A stretch of DNA of 15,147 bases. Origin: JBEEMU01 sp043778315. Its GTDB lineage: Bacteria; Bacteroidota; Bacteroidia; Chitinophagales; Saprospiraceae. Below are positions 1 to 6,879 of this stretch, piece after piece; positions within the stretch are counted from its first letter, which is position 1, and every line of letters begins with the position of its first letter. The stretch lies in assembly GCA_043778315.1 (NCBI GenBank), contig JAYWGJ010000376.1, positions 1 to 15,147 of the forward strand, read 5' to 3'. Position numbers and translations under genes: made by a program. Below the pieces are notes generated by a model that searched no databases, had not been told where the DNA came from, and saw nothing but the letters and a program-made list of their open reading frames with translations.

Positions 1-876
1 CCAACCTAATAGCGTTCTCGCTTTTGTGATGTCGGGTTGTCGCTGCTTCGGGTCGTCGGGCGGAAGCGGACGGTAATCAATATGCGCGGCGGGGTTGCCT
101 ACCAAGTCCATTATTTCTTTTGCAATGTCTAGCATAGTGATTTCGGAGGTGTTACCGATGTTCACAGGCAAATGATAATCAGACAATAAGAGCCGATAAA
201 TGCCTTCCACTAAGTCATCTACATAACAAAAGGAGCGCGTTTGAGAGCCATCGCCAAAAACGGTCAATCCCTGCCCCCGTATTGCTTGCGAAAAGAACGC
301 GGGCAATACGCGCCCGTCTTCTACTGCCATGCGCGGTCCGTAAGTATTGAATATACGAACTATGCGCGTCTCGATACCGTGCTGACGGTGGTATGCCATA
401 GTTATCGCTTCTTGAAACCGCTTCGCTTCGTCGTACATACTGCGATGACCTATCGGGTTCACATGTCCCCAATACTCTTCGGTTTGCGGGTGTACTAACG
501 GGTCGCCGTACACCTCGCTAGTAGAGGCGATAATTACACGCGCGCCCTTCGCTTTTGCCAATCCAAGACAATTATGTATTGCCAACGACCCCACTTTTAA
601 GGTTTGTATGGCAAAACCAACGTAGTGTATGGGGCTTGCAGGCGATGCGAAGTGCAGAATATAGTCCAAACTGCCTTCTACACTGATAAAATTGGATACA
701 TCATGTTCCCGAAACTCAAAATTTGGATTGTTTTTTAGGTGTGCAATATTATCGGGGCTACCCGTAATAAAGTTATCCATTCCGATAACATAATAGCCTT
801 CTTTCAGAAAGCGGTCGGTGAGATGCGACCCTAAAAAGCCCGCCGCACCCGTTATTAATACTCTTTTTTGTGCCAT
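1..876 (-). CDS. uxs: UDP-glucuronate decarboxylase (UDP-xylose synthase), C-terminus cut by window edge
   Basis: The reading frame is open from an ATG at 876 through to base 1, giving 292 residues with no stop, so roughly the last 20-30 residues of a family usually near 310-320 lie outside the window. The N-terminus has the extended-SDR NAD-binding motif GAAGFLG (residues 10-16), then STSEVYGDP (118-126) and the catalytic YDEAK pair (Y148, K152). The later segments FGDGSQTRSFCYVDDLVEG and PLPPDDPKQRQPDI are characteristic of the UXS branch rather than dTDP-glucose dehydratases. The enzyme decarboxylates UDP-glucuronate to UDP-xylose in the cytoplasm for polysaccharide synthesis. The Ugd encoded at 5460-6776 would supply its substrate. 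It starts 28 bases after the Fic gene stop and is probably co-transcribed with it. The identification is firm; exact substrate preference is inferred. Confidence 0.93.
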   Translation of the reverse strand, partial: MAQKRVLITGAAGFLGSHLTDRFLKEGYYVIGMDNFITGSPDNIAHLKNNPNFEFREHDVSNFISVEGSLDYILHFASPASPIHYVGFAIQTLKVGSLAIHNCLGLAKAKGARVIIASTSEVYGDPLVHPQTEEYWGHVNPIGHRSMYDEAKRFQEAITMAYHRQHGIETRIVRIFNTYGPRMAVEDGRVLPAFFSQAIRGQGLTVFGDGSQTRSFCYVDDLVEGIYRLLLSDYHLPVNIGNTSEITMLDIAKEIMDLVGNPAAHIDYRPLPPDDPKQRQPDITKARTLLGW

Positions 877-904
877 TGGTAGTTTATAATAACTCTTTTT
901 TTTG

Positions 905-1660
905 TTATAATGATAACTCTTCACCTAATATACTTAGGTATTTTTGTAGAGAACTGTGTACTGTTTCTGCTATAAACAGATGAAAAATGCTAGTATTGTT
1001 ATGCGCAGAAGCCATTTCTAAGGCTTCATAATACTTTATTCTGCTGTCGTAATCTCCTTTGAGGATAGCGAGCGGATAACCGTGTTGCAACAAAATAAGG
1101 TTCATCACTAAGCGCGAAGTTCTGCCGTTGCCATCTATAAACGGGTGTATATTCACTAATCGTTCGTGCATTTCGGCTGCTAATATAACAGGGTGCAGCG
1201 TATTTTTATTCGTTTCATAAAACGCAAAATAGGCTTCCATCAACGGTTGTAATAAATAAGGTTGTGGCGGAAGGTGTTGGCTACCCGCTATCATTACAGG
1301 CACTCGTCGATACAGCCCTGCGTTATCGCGGTCGATGCCATGCAGTACCAACCCATGTATTTGTTTCAATATAACTTCCGTAAACGCTACTTTATTACCT
1401 ACTATATCATACAATAAGTGTATCGCTTCACTATGGTTTATCGCTTCTATATGCTCGCGGACTGTTTTGCCACCTATCGTAATGCCTTCGTTTACCACCA
1501 ATTGTGTTTCGCGTAGCGTCAGCGTGTTCCCCTCTATCTTATTGCTTTCATACACCAATTCGATAGACAAAGCGGCTCTGATACTCGCATTATCTAAGGT
1601 GTCGCGAAGTACGTCGAGACGGATTTTGAGTGCGTGAATTGCGGCTAAAAGCGTTTCCAA
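905..1660 (-). CDS. Fic-domain AMP-transferase, class II (self-inhibited)
   Basis: This 251-residue protein carries the complete Fic active-site motif HPFIDGNGRTSR (residues 172-183), with the catalytic His and the Arg that contact ATP. An N-terminal inhibitory-helix motif of the (S/T)xxxE(G/N) type, S39-NKI-E43-G44, lies upstream, which makes it a class II Fic that blocks its own ATP site and needs no separate antitoxin. The beta-hairpin flap (GLYRRVPVMIAGS) is present. Known family members transfer AMP, less often other groups, to Ser/Thr/Tyr of target proteins. There is no ATG early in the frame. The only usable start before the inhibitory helix is TTG at 1658-1660, 18 bases after the in-frame stop of the upstream gene, so re-initiation after that stop is plausible. 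There is no C-terminal helix-turn-helix. The target is unknown. Confidence 0.93.
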   Translation of the reverse strand: METLLAAIHALKIRLDVLRDTLDNASIRAALSIELVYESNKIEGNTLTLRETQLVVNEGITIGGKTVREHIEAINHSEAIHLLYDIVGNKVAFTEVILKQIHGLVLHGIDRDNAGLYRRVPVMIAGSQHLPPQPYLLQPLMEAYFAFYETNKNTLHPVILAAEMHERLVNIHPFIDGNGRTSRLVMNLILLQHGYPLAILKGDYDSRIKYYEALEMASAHNNTSIFHLFIAETVHSSLQKYLSILGEELSL

Positions 1661-1678
1661 ATTATAGGTAGCTTTATT

Positions 1679-2602
1679 TTATTTAGCGTAATCGAGGACT
1701 GTACCTGAAAGCGATTGAGACCACCACTGATTACCACTTTGATTGATGTTAAATGTGTAAGCCGTGTTAGTCGTAACAATAAGCACCTTACCGCCTTGAA
1801 TAGCAAAATACTTAACTGTACCTGAAAGTGATTGAGACCACCACTGATTACCTATTTGATTACTATTAAACACATAAGCGGTGTTACTAGTCATCACGGC
1901 AATAATGCCATTTGAAACCAACATTTGCGCATTTGAACCCGATAAAGATTGAGACCACCACTGGTTACCAATTTGACTACTGTTAAATGCGTATGCCGTA
2001 TTGCTTGTAAGTACGCCAATATTTCCTTTACTTCCAAGTATTTTTATAGGAGTGCCAGATAAGGATTGAGTCCACCACTGGTTGCCACTTTGAGTACTGT
2101 TGAATGCATACGCCGTATTACTTGTAAGTACTCCTGTCGAGCCATTATCCAATTCTATACTACCGATAATATTTGCCGCATCTACCGTATTCGACTTTTC
2201 CGCGTACAACGCATACGGCACACTCATCAATTGATTAGTGCCGACGGTTGTATAGTTTGTGCCGCCCGCAGGGTCGAGTTCTACCTTGACGTATTTGGCG
2301 TTTTGCGCCCAATTGATATTGGCAAAAACGCCCGTCGTCGGCGTTCCCTGTCCGATATTGAGGTTGAATAAACCTTGCGCGTTCGTTGTTTTAGCGTGTG
2401 TTTCGGTGTAAACGGCAGTGCCTGTCGCCGAATTATCCAATACGCTAATGCGCACCGCAACGCTGCCGTTCGCCACGGGCGTTCCGTTCGTATTGTTCGC
2501 AATTGCTTGGTAAGAAAAGCCTTGCGGCGTTTGCGCGAACGCAGCAGGGAAAGCCGTAAAAGCCATTAAAGCGGCAAAGATACAAGTAAGTAGAGATTTC
2601 AT
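1679..2602 (-). CDS. Secreted protein with Bacteroidota N-terminal beta domain and four propeller-like repeats
   Basis: This 307-residue protein has a signal peptide (1-23, cleavage after AFA). Residues 25-135 match a common Bacteroidota surface-protein domain, recognisable by QGFSYQAIA, VRISVLD, YTETH, GLFNLNIGQG and SVPYALYAE. The rest is four consecutive 39-residue repeats, the last one trimmed to 34, starting at residues 157, 196, 235 and 274. Their core is TSNTAYxFN...GNQWWSQSLSG. The pattern of a VLTS-type strand, an AYAFN turn and a WWSQSLSG strand resembles a PQQ/WD-like beta-propeller blade. That fold is an inference, because four blades are too few for a normal closed propeller. No T9SS sorting domain is present; the neighbouring gene encodes one. 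The gene sits 44 bases after the T9SS protein and 18 before the Fic gene. No enzymatic function is visible. Confidence 0.88.
   Translation of the reverse strand: MKSLLTCIFAALMAFTAFPAAFAQTPQGFSYQAIANNTNGTPVANGSVAVRISVLDNSATGTAVYTETHAKTTNAQGLFNLNIGQGTPTTGVFANINWAQNAKYVKVELDPAGGTNYTTVGTNQLMSVPYALYAEKSNTVDAANIIGSIELDNGSTGVLTSNTAYAFNSTQSGNQWWTQSLSGTPIKILGSKGNIGVLTSNTAYAFNSSQIGNQWWSQSLSGSNAQMLVSNGIIAVMTSNTAYVFNSNQIGNQWWSQSLSGTVKYFAIQGGKVLIVTTNTAYTFNINQSGNQWWSQSLSGTVLDYAK
1682..2134 (-). repeat. Tandem 117-bp coding repeat, 3.9 copies
   Basis: Four in-frame units of 117 bases lie at 2134-2018, 2017-1901, 1900-1784 and 1783-1682. The marker GAGACCACCACTGATTACC, with small changes, recurs on the plus strand at 1717, 1834, 1951 and 2068, exactly 117 bases apart. 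Each unit encodes one 39-residue repeat of the secreted protein. The WWSQSLSG segment is the most conserved part and the linker between copies diverges. This suggests internal duplication followed by selection on the core. Confidence 0.95.
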
Positions 2603-2646
2603 GGCTATATATTTATATTATTTTAGATATTATTTTAGGAAGCGGT

Positions 2647-3108
2647 TTAGTTTTTAATGATTTTGAAAGCAATATTTTCGGTCGCATTAGTGAGCTGAAC
2701 AAAATACGTTCCTGCCGACAGACTACTCATATCGAGCTGCCCGTTGCTGACGGGTTGAGTTAAAACCGTCCTGCCCAAAGCATCAAAAACCGTTGCGTTA
2801 AGCCTTGTATTTTCCTCGGTTTTTATACCCAAATACAAAATATTGGCAACTGGATTAGGATAAAAATACGCTTGTTTGCCTTGATAACTTACATTATCAA
2901 CAGCGACTAATTGCGAAGCAAAACCGCTTAGTACGCCCATCGTCCCTGCATTGCTCGGTGTTGCGCCACTCGGAACGACGTATATTTCGCCAATAGAATG
3001 GCTGTAAGTGTTGCCCGAAACAGCACTTACATTGATACTATTTACGCTATTTTGCGCGAAAGCGGAACTTGCTAATATCAGCCAATAAAAAAGGATTATT
3101 TTTTTCAT
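2647..3108 (-). CDS. Small secreted protein with T9SS type A sorting domain
   Basis: This 153-residue protein has a signal peptide (about 1-18, ending SSAFA-Q). A short Ser/Gly/Asn-rich stretch (SGNTYSHSIGEIYV) follows, of the kind seen in small Bacteroidota T9SS cargo. The C-terminal sorting domain runs from about residue 82 to the end, with YFYPNPV, VFDALGRTV, LDMSSLSAGTYFVQL and the terminal KIIKN. This domain directs export through the outer membrane by the type IX secretion system, usually with removal of the domain and surface attachment or release. Apart from the sorting signal there is little room for a catalytic domain, so it may be a surface adhesin-like or scaffold peptide. It lies 12 bases after parA and 44 before the repeat protein, in the same direction. 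Confidence 0.92.
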   Translation of the reverse strand: MKKIILFYWLILASSAFAQNSVNSINVSAVSGNTYSHSIGEIYVVPSGATPSNAGTMGVLSGFASQLVAVDNVSYQGKQAYFYPNPVANILYLGIKTEENTRLNATVFDALGRTVLTQPVSNGQLDMSSLSAGTYFVQLTNATENIAFKIIKN

Positions 3109-3120
3109 ATTTATTATAAT

Positions 3121-4125
3121 TTAATACAATTTCGTCTGGTCGTCTGCTTTAATCTTATCTATGATATTTTGGGTTAGCTGCTCTAAGTCTTTATACACTT
3201 GTTTAACGGCGTTAAAATGTGCGCCGATAGCACCGTCTGCGGGTTTGAGCAAAAATATGGGTTTTCTGACTTCCATTGCCATAGGCATCAAACTATGGTA
3301 GTGCTTGAGTAGTGCCAAACAGTATTCATCATTTACGGCTGCTAATAAAATATTGGTGTCTGCTTCTTTGCGGACAAATTCCCTGAACGTTTGTGGCATT
3401 CTATTCACCCATTTTAAGTAGGATAGCACAGGATTGCTTTCCTTTATTCCGTGTTGCATTACCACATAGCCTAATGGTTTTATTTTTCCTTGTGGTAATA
3501 CAATATCGACAGCTTTATTTCTGGTATAACGGTCTTGCCATTCCGTTTTCCATGAGTCTAACCTATTTCCTAAGTTCCGCAAGCCCTGCAAAGAAAATAA
3601 ATCGGCAGACATCGGCACAATAACATAGTCGGCGGCTATCAGCGTAGCTCTATTGAGCGCACCAAAATTAGGTCCGACATCTACGATGCAATAATCGGCA
3701 GCAAATGCGACGGCTCCTTTTTGTATTATTCTGTATAAAGAAGAAACGTGCCGAAACGCCGCTTCATCACCATCTATACACTTGCTCCAGCTTGCACTTA
3801 GTTTGTCTTCAAACAGCGAAAGCTCGAGGTCGCCAGCCATTAATCCTATATTAGGGCTGATATGATGGATTTTGACATCGGCAATATCTCCAATTCCTCT
3901 ATCCAAAGGTTTTATACCATACAGCAAGGTTTCTGCCCTGTTTTCTTGGGTATATATTCTTTCCAACTCTTCGTCGGATAAAAACATAGAGGTAAGGTTA
4001 GATTGAGGGTCTAAATCTACCGCCAAGCATTTATACCCCATTTCCGCCAACATATAGGTAATATGATAGACCAAAGTGGTTTTCCCAACACCGCCTTTAT
4101 TATTAAAAAATAATAGCGTTTTCAT
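3121..4125 (-). CDS. Orphan ParA-family (MinD/ParA-type) ATPase
   Basis: This 334-residue protein begins directly with the deviant Walker A motif KGGVGKTT (residues 10-17), including the signature Lys K10 and catalytic K15. It continues with the Walker A' region VDLDPQSN (36-43), the Walker B-like YCIVDVGPN around D149, and the ParA-typical ADYVIVPMSADLFSLQGLRNL. ParA ATPases dimerise on ATP and bind DNA or membranes to position DNA, proteins or complexes. No ParB, centromere-like iterons or replication gene is visible, so plasmid or chromosome partition is unlikely. The roughly 100-residue C-terminal extension is unassigned. The gene starts 25 bases after the AlbA_2/ATPase gene and ends 12 before the T9SS gene, suggesting one transcript. 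Codon usage looks more AT-rich than in ugd or the receptor gene, which would fit acquisition, but I judged this by eye only. Confidence 0.9.
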   Translation of the reverse strand: MKTLLFFNNKGGVGKTTLVYHITYMLAEMGYKCLAVDLDPQSNLTSMFLSDEELERIYTQENRAETLLYGIKPLDRGIGDIADVKIHHISPNIGLMAGDLELSLFEDKLSASWSKCIDGDEAAFRHVSSLYRIIQKGAVAFAADYCIVDVGPNFGALNRATLIAADYVIVPMSADLFSLQGLRNLGNRLDSWKTEWQDRYTRNKAVDIVLPQGKIKPLGYVVMQHGIKESNPVLSYLKWVNRMPQTFREFVRKEADTNILLAAVNDEYCLALLKHYHSLMPMAMEVRKPIFLLKPADGAIGAHFNAVKQVYKDLEQLTQNIIDKIKADDQTKLY

Positions 4126-4131
4126 TATATT

Positions 4132-4161
4132 TGTTGTTTATAGCTGTTGTTTATAGCTGTT
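4132..4161. repeat. 13-bp tandem duplication at the gene junction
   Basis: The unit TGTTGTTTATAGC occurs at 4132-4144 and again at 4145-4157, followed by a partial third copy (TGTT). It spans the stop codon of the upstream ATPase gene (complement of 4151-4153) and the spacer before parA. It looks like a replication-slippage duplication that sets the spacing between the two genes. Confidence 0.85.
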
Positions 4162-5335
4162 TTTTGTAGATAATTACGCCGAAACTCGTTGGTTGTGCTG
4201 TCAAAAATTCAGGCGTAGGATTACCATTCTTTATCAAGGCATCTATTGCTCTCTGTACACCGACATTAAAGGTGTTCACATAGCCTAATGTTCGGGCGGC
4301 TTCGGCTAAGGCAGGATTTCTGTAATCATTGGTAGTCGGAAAGTTTTCGGGACGCGCATTGCCGTACAACCCGCCCGGATTTGTTATTTCAATTCTATCC
4401 GAAAATTCATAAAATTTAATAGCCGCATTAGATTGATAATCTCTATGTATAATTGCGTTGTAAAGTAGTTCCTCTATCGCCGTCATTGGATAATTGTGTA
4501 TATAAGGTGTTCCTAAACTATTTTGAACACTTTTTACAATTTGACTCTTGATAAAATCGCGAATAACCCTAAACTGTGTGACTAAATCGCCTTCAAATCG
4601 TTTTTCATACTCAAACTCGCTTGCCACATCTTCGCCTTTAAATTTTACATATTGAATGTAAGCTCCGCTAAGGAAAAACCTTGGATTGATACCAAATACC
4701 AAAATACCAAGATTGGTAGGGCAATCTTTGATTAAGTCATAAAATTTGAGTGAGGATAATTGTTGCCGCAAATCTCGGTGATTGGCTGCTAATGTTTCGG
4801 CATCAATAGCGGCTGGCAAATAAGTTATTTTAAACTGCTCGATGCTCATATCCTCTACCGTACTGCCTATACAAGGCAGACAGTCATAAGTTTTGGCAAA
4901 AGTTGAGCGTTTTTCGCTCAATAGCCGCTCTTCTCCTTCATTCGCTACACCTCTTCTTGCACCAATTCTTATATGTACGCGCCCTTTATAGCGCACAGGC
5001 GGCTGGAACGAGGGACTAACCTCCACAACCGCAACCTCTCCGTGTGGCAAAGATGCCTTTGTTACGGTCATTACAGGCGGCGGAACAATCCTTCCATCAG
5101 TTCTAAAACTCATCAAGGTTTGTAAAAGTTGTTCATCTATTCCAATATCTTGAATACTACCATTATCATTTACGCCTATTAAAAGATAGGAAGGCGTGTT
5201 CGTGTTGGCAATATCATTGCTAAAAGCACAAATTGCTTCTCCTATCTTGTCCGCATTAGTTTTGCTAATCGTTTTTTCAATGCTATCAGACTCTATATCT
5301 AGCATCAGTTTTAATAAATCTGCATTACTTATCAT
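4151..5335 (-). CDS. AlbA_2 (Schlafen-like) plus GHKL ATP-binding domain protein, COG2865-like
   Basis: This 394-residue protein has two recognisable parts. Residues about 14-140 form an AlbA_2/Schlafen-type domain: the ESDSIEKTIS strand, then IGEAICAFSNDIANT and SYLLIGVNDNGSIQDIG, the hallmark GVxDxG loop. Residues about 280-365 form a GHKL-type ATP-binding module: EELLYNAIIHRDY (N-box), EITNPGGLYG (G1-like) and RNPALAEAARTLGYVNTFNVGVQR. This arrangement is that of COG2865, often called predicted transcriptional regulators. The usual C-terminal winged-helix region seems absent, since the protein ends about 30 residues after the ATPase core. Family members occur near mobile and defence genes, and their biochemistry is poorly known. 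The ATG at 5335 is the natural start, just ahead of the first domain. Transcription could come from the 124-base gap after ugd. Confidence 0.88.
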   Translation of the reverse strand: MISNADLLKLMLDIESDSIEKTISKTNADKIGEAICAFSNDIANTNTPSYLLIGVNDNGSIQDIGIDEQLLQTLMSFRTDGRIVPPPVMTVTKASLPHGEVAVVEVSPSFQPPVRYKGRVHIRIGARRGVANEGEERLLSEKRSTFAKTYDCLPCIGSTVEDMSIEQFKITYLPAAIDAETLAANHRDLRQQLSSLKFYDLIKDCPTNLGILVFGINPRFFLSGAYIQYVKFKGEDVASEFEYEKRFEGDLVTQFRVIRDFIKSQIVKSVQNSLGTPYIHNYPMTAIEELLYNAIIHRDYQSNAAIKFYEFSDRIEITNPGGLYGNARPENFPTTNDYRNPALAEAARTLGYVNTFNVGVQRAIDALIKNGNPTPEFLTAQPTSFGVIIYKKQL

Positions 5336-5370
5336 GATTGGTTTTGAGAATACTGTTAAGGAATGAAGAG

Positions 5371-5444
5371 AAAATAAGGTACTGAATTATTGTGATGCAG
5401 GATTTGCTCAAAAGGCAAGTGAGCATACAGTAGTACCTTATTTT
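5371..5444. repeat. 13-bp perfect inverted repeat with nested hairpin after ugd
   Basis: AAAATAAGGTACT (5371-5383) is matched exactly by AGTACCTTATTTT (5432-5444). Inside the 48-base interval, TGCTCA (5405-5410) pairs with TGAGCA (5420-5425). It lies 16 bases beyond the ugd stop. On the minus strand it ends in only four Ts, so it is a weak intrinsic-terminator candidate. A processed hairpin or the scar of a small mobile element are alternatives. Confidence 0.75.
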
Positions 5445-5459
5445 GGACGCATTTATTAC

Positions 5460-6776
5460 CTACTTTACTATCTCTCTACCTATACTTTCGTAGTAAAAGC
5501 CTTTCGCTTTCATTTCTTCTATCGGATATAGATTTCGTCCGTCAAAAATGATAGGTGCGGCGAGTAATTGTTTTAGGCGCGGGAAGTCGGGCGTTCTAAA
5601 TTCGTTCCATTCGGTTGCGATAAGCAACGCCGACGAACCGCTCAAAGTTTCGTACTCGTCCTTGCAAAACGTCAATTTATTGCCATAAATTTCTTTTACG
5701 TTCGGCATTGCTTCTGGGTCAAATACTTTGAACGTTGCGCCTGCTTCCATCAGTTCATCTATGATGTACAGGGCTGGCGCTTCGCGTATATCGTCCGTGT
5801 TAGGCTTAAATGCGAGTCCCCAAAGCGCAAAAACTTTGCCCGTAAGGTCTTCGCCAAAGTATTGTTTTACTTTAGTTACCATCACCGATTTTTGCAGTCT
5901 ATTTACCTGCATCACCGATTTTAGTATCTTGAAATCGTATTTATATTCGTTTGCCGTCATTACTAGTGCCTCTACATCTTTCGGAAAACACGAGCCGCCA
6001 TAACCGATACCTGGGAATAAAAACCGTTTACCGATGCGGTTGTCACTTCCCATACCCTTACGCACCATATCTACGTCTGCGCCCGCTAATTCGCAAAGGT
6101 TTGCGATTTCGTTCATAAACGAAATACGAGCCGCGAGGTACGAGTTAGCTGCATATTTAGTCATTTCGGCACTGCGTTCGTCCATAAAAATAATCGGATT
6201 GCCTTGTCGCACAAACGGCTCATACAGTCTGCGCATCACCTCTTTGGCGCGTTCACCGCCCGTACCTATTACCACGCGGTCGGGCTTCATAAAATCATCA
6301 ACCGCCACGCCTTCGCGCAAAAACTCGGGGTTCGAAACTACATCAAACAGTGTATCTGACAAGCCTGCGGCGCGCAAATTAGCTGCCACCTTATCAGATG
6401 TCCCCACAGGCACCGTGCTTTTATCTACAATCACCTTATAGTCCGTGATTATTTTGCCCAAATCTGTGGCTACGCCCAATATATATTTGAGGTCGGCTGC
6501 GCCACCTTCTCCCGGAGGCGTAGGCAACGCCAAAAATATCACTTCGGCATCTTTTATAGCCGCCGCAAGGTCAGTTGTGAACGTCAAGCGACCTGCTTTC
6601 GCGTTCCGCTCAAATAATTGCTCCAAACCAGGTTCGTATATCGGCACTTCGCCGCCCTGCATACGCTCCACTTTTCGTGCATTTATATCTACACATATTA
6701 CTTGATTGCCCGTTTCAGCAAAACAAGTTCCTGTCACCAAGCCAACGTAGCCTGTTCCTACTACTGCAATTTGCAT
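5460..6776 (-). CDS. ugd: UDP-glucose 6-dehydrogenase
   Basis: The protein is 438 residues, normal for the short bacterial Ugd/TuaD type. It has the N-terminal NAD-binding GTGYVG (7-12) with VDIN following, the LPTPPGE and VDKSTVPVGT loops, and SNPEFLREG (148-156). The linker helix carries AEMTKYAANSYLA. The active-site GYGGSCFPKD has the catalytic cysteine C263, and the C-terminal domain has LWGLAFKPNTDDIREAP. It oxidises UDP-glucose to UDP-glucuronate with two NAD+ in the cytoplasm, feeding capsule, exopolysaccharide or lipopolysaccharide synthesis. Together with the UDP-glucuronate decarboxylase at the left edge it completes the UDP-xylose route, although five unrelated genes separate the two. 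I found no consensus promoter in the 103-base gap upstream. Confidence 0.98.
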   Translation of the reverse strand: MQIAVVGTGYVGLVTGTCFAETGNQVICVDINARKVERMQGGEVPIYEPGLEQLFERNAKAGRLTFTTDLAAAIKDAEVIFLALPTPPGEGGAADLKYILGVATDLGKIITDYKVIVDKSTVPVGTSDKVAANLRAAGLSDTLFDVVSNPEFLREGVAVDDFMKPDRVVIGTGGERAKEVMRRLYEPFVRQGNPIIFMDERSAEMTKYAANSYLAARISFMNEIANLCELAGADVDMVRKGMGSDNRIGKRFLFPGIGYGGSCFPKDVEALVMTANEYKYDFKILKSVMQVNRLQKSVMVTKVKQYFGEDLTGKVFALWGLAFKPNTDDIREAPALYIIDELMEAGATFKVFDPEAMPNVKEIYGNKLTFCKDEYETLSGSSALLIATEWNEFRTPDFPRLKQLLAAPIIFDGRNLYPIEEMKAKGFYYESIGREIVK

Positions 6777-6879
6777 TTTTTTATTTTTTTGTATTATAAA
6801 ATGATTTTGGATATTTTTTTTAGAAACAAACGCTCGCCATTAGGCGCGTCTGAAATTCTGGAATTTGGTATTTATATTT

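Noticed and set aside
241..498. Open frames on both strands within 215-498
   Set aside because: They lie inside the well-supported UDP-glucuronate decarboxylase gene in other frames.
889..921. 9-bp direct repeat ATAACTCTT (889-897 and 913-921) at the Fic/uxs junction, considered as an attachment site or target duplication
   Set aside because: It is short, AT-rich, has no matching copy at the other edge of the accessory block near 5.3-5.4 kb, and no integrase or transposase is present.
1682..2134. Direct repeats that might be read as a CRISPR-like or intergenic array
   Set aside because: The 117-base period is a multiple of three, the whole array is one open frame, and the units abut without unique spacers, so it is a coding repeat.
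2575..2582. A minus-strand TATCTTTG that fits the -7 consensus
   Set aside because: It lies inside the signal-peptide codons of the repeat protein, has no partner TTG at the right distance and would start downstream of the gene's own start codon.
3121..4125. ParA as part of a plasmid partition system
   Set aside because: There is no ParB, no iterons and no replication gene; the surrounding genes look chromosomal.
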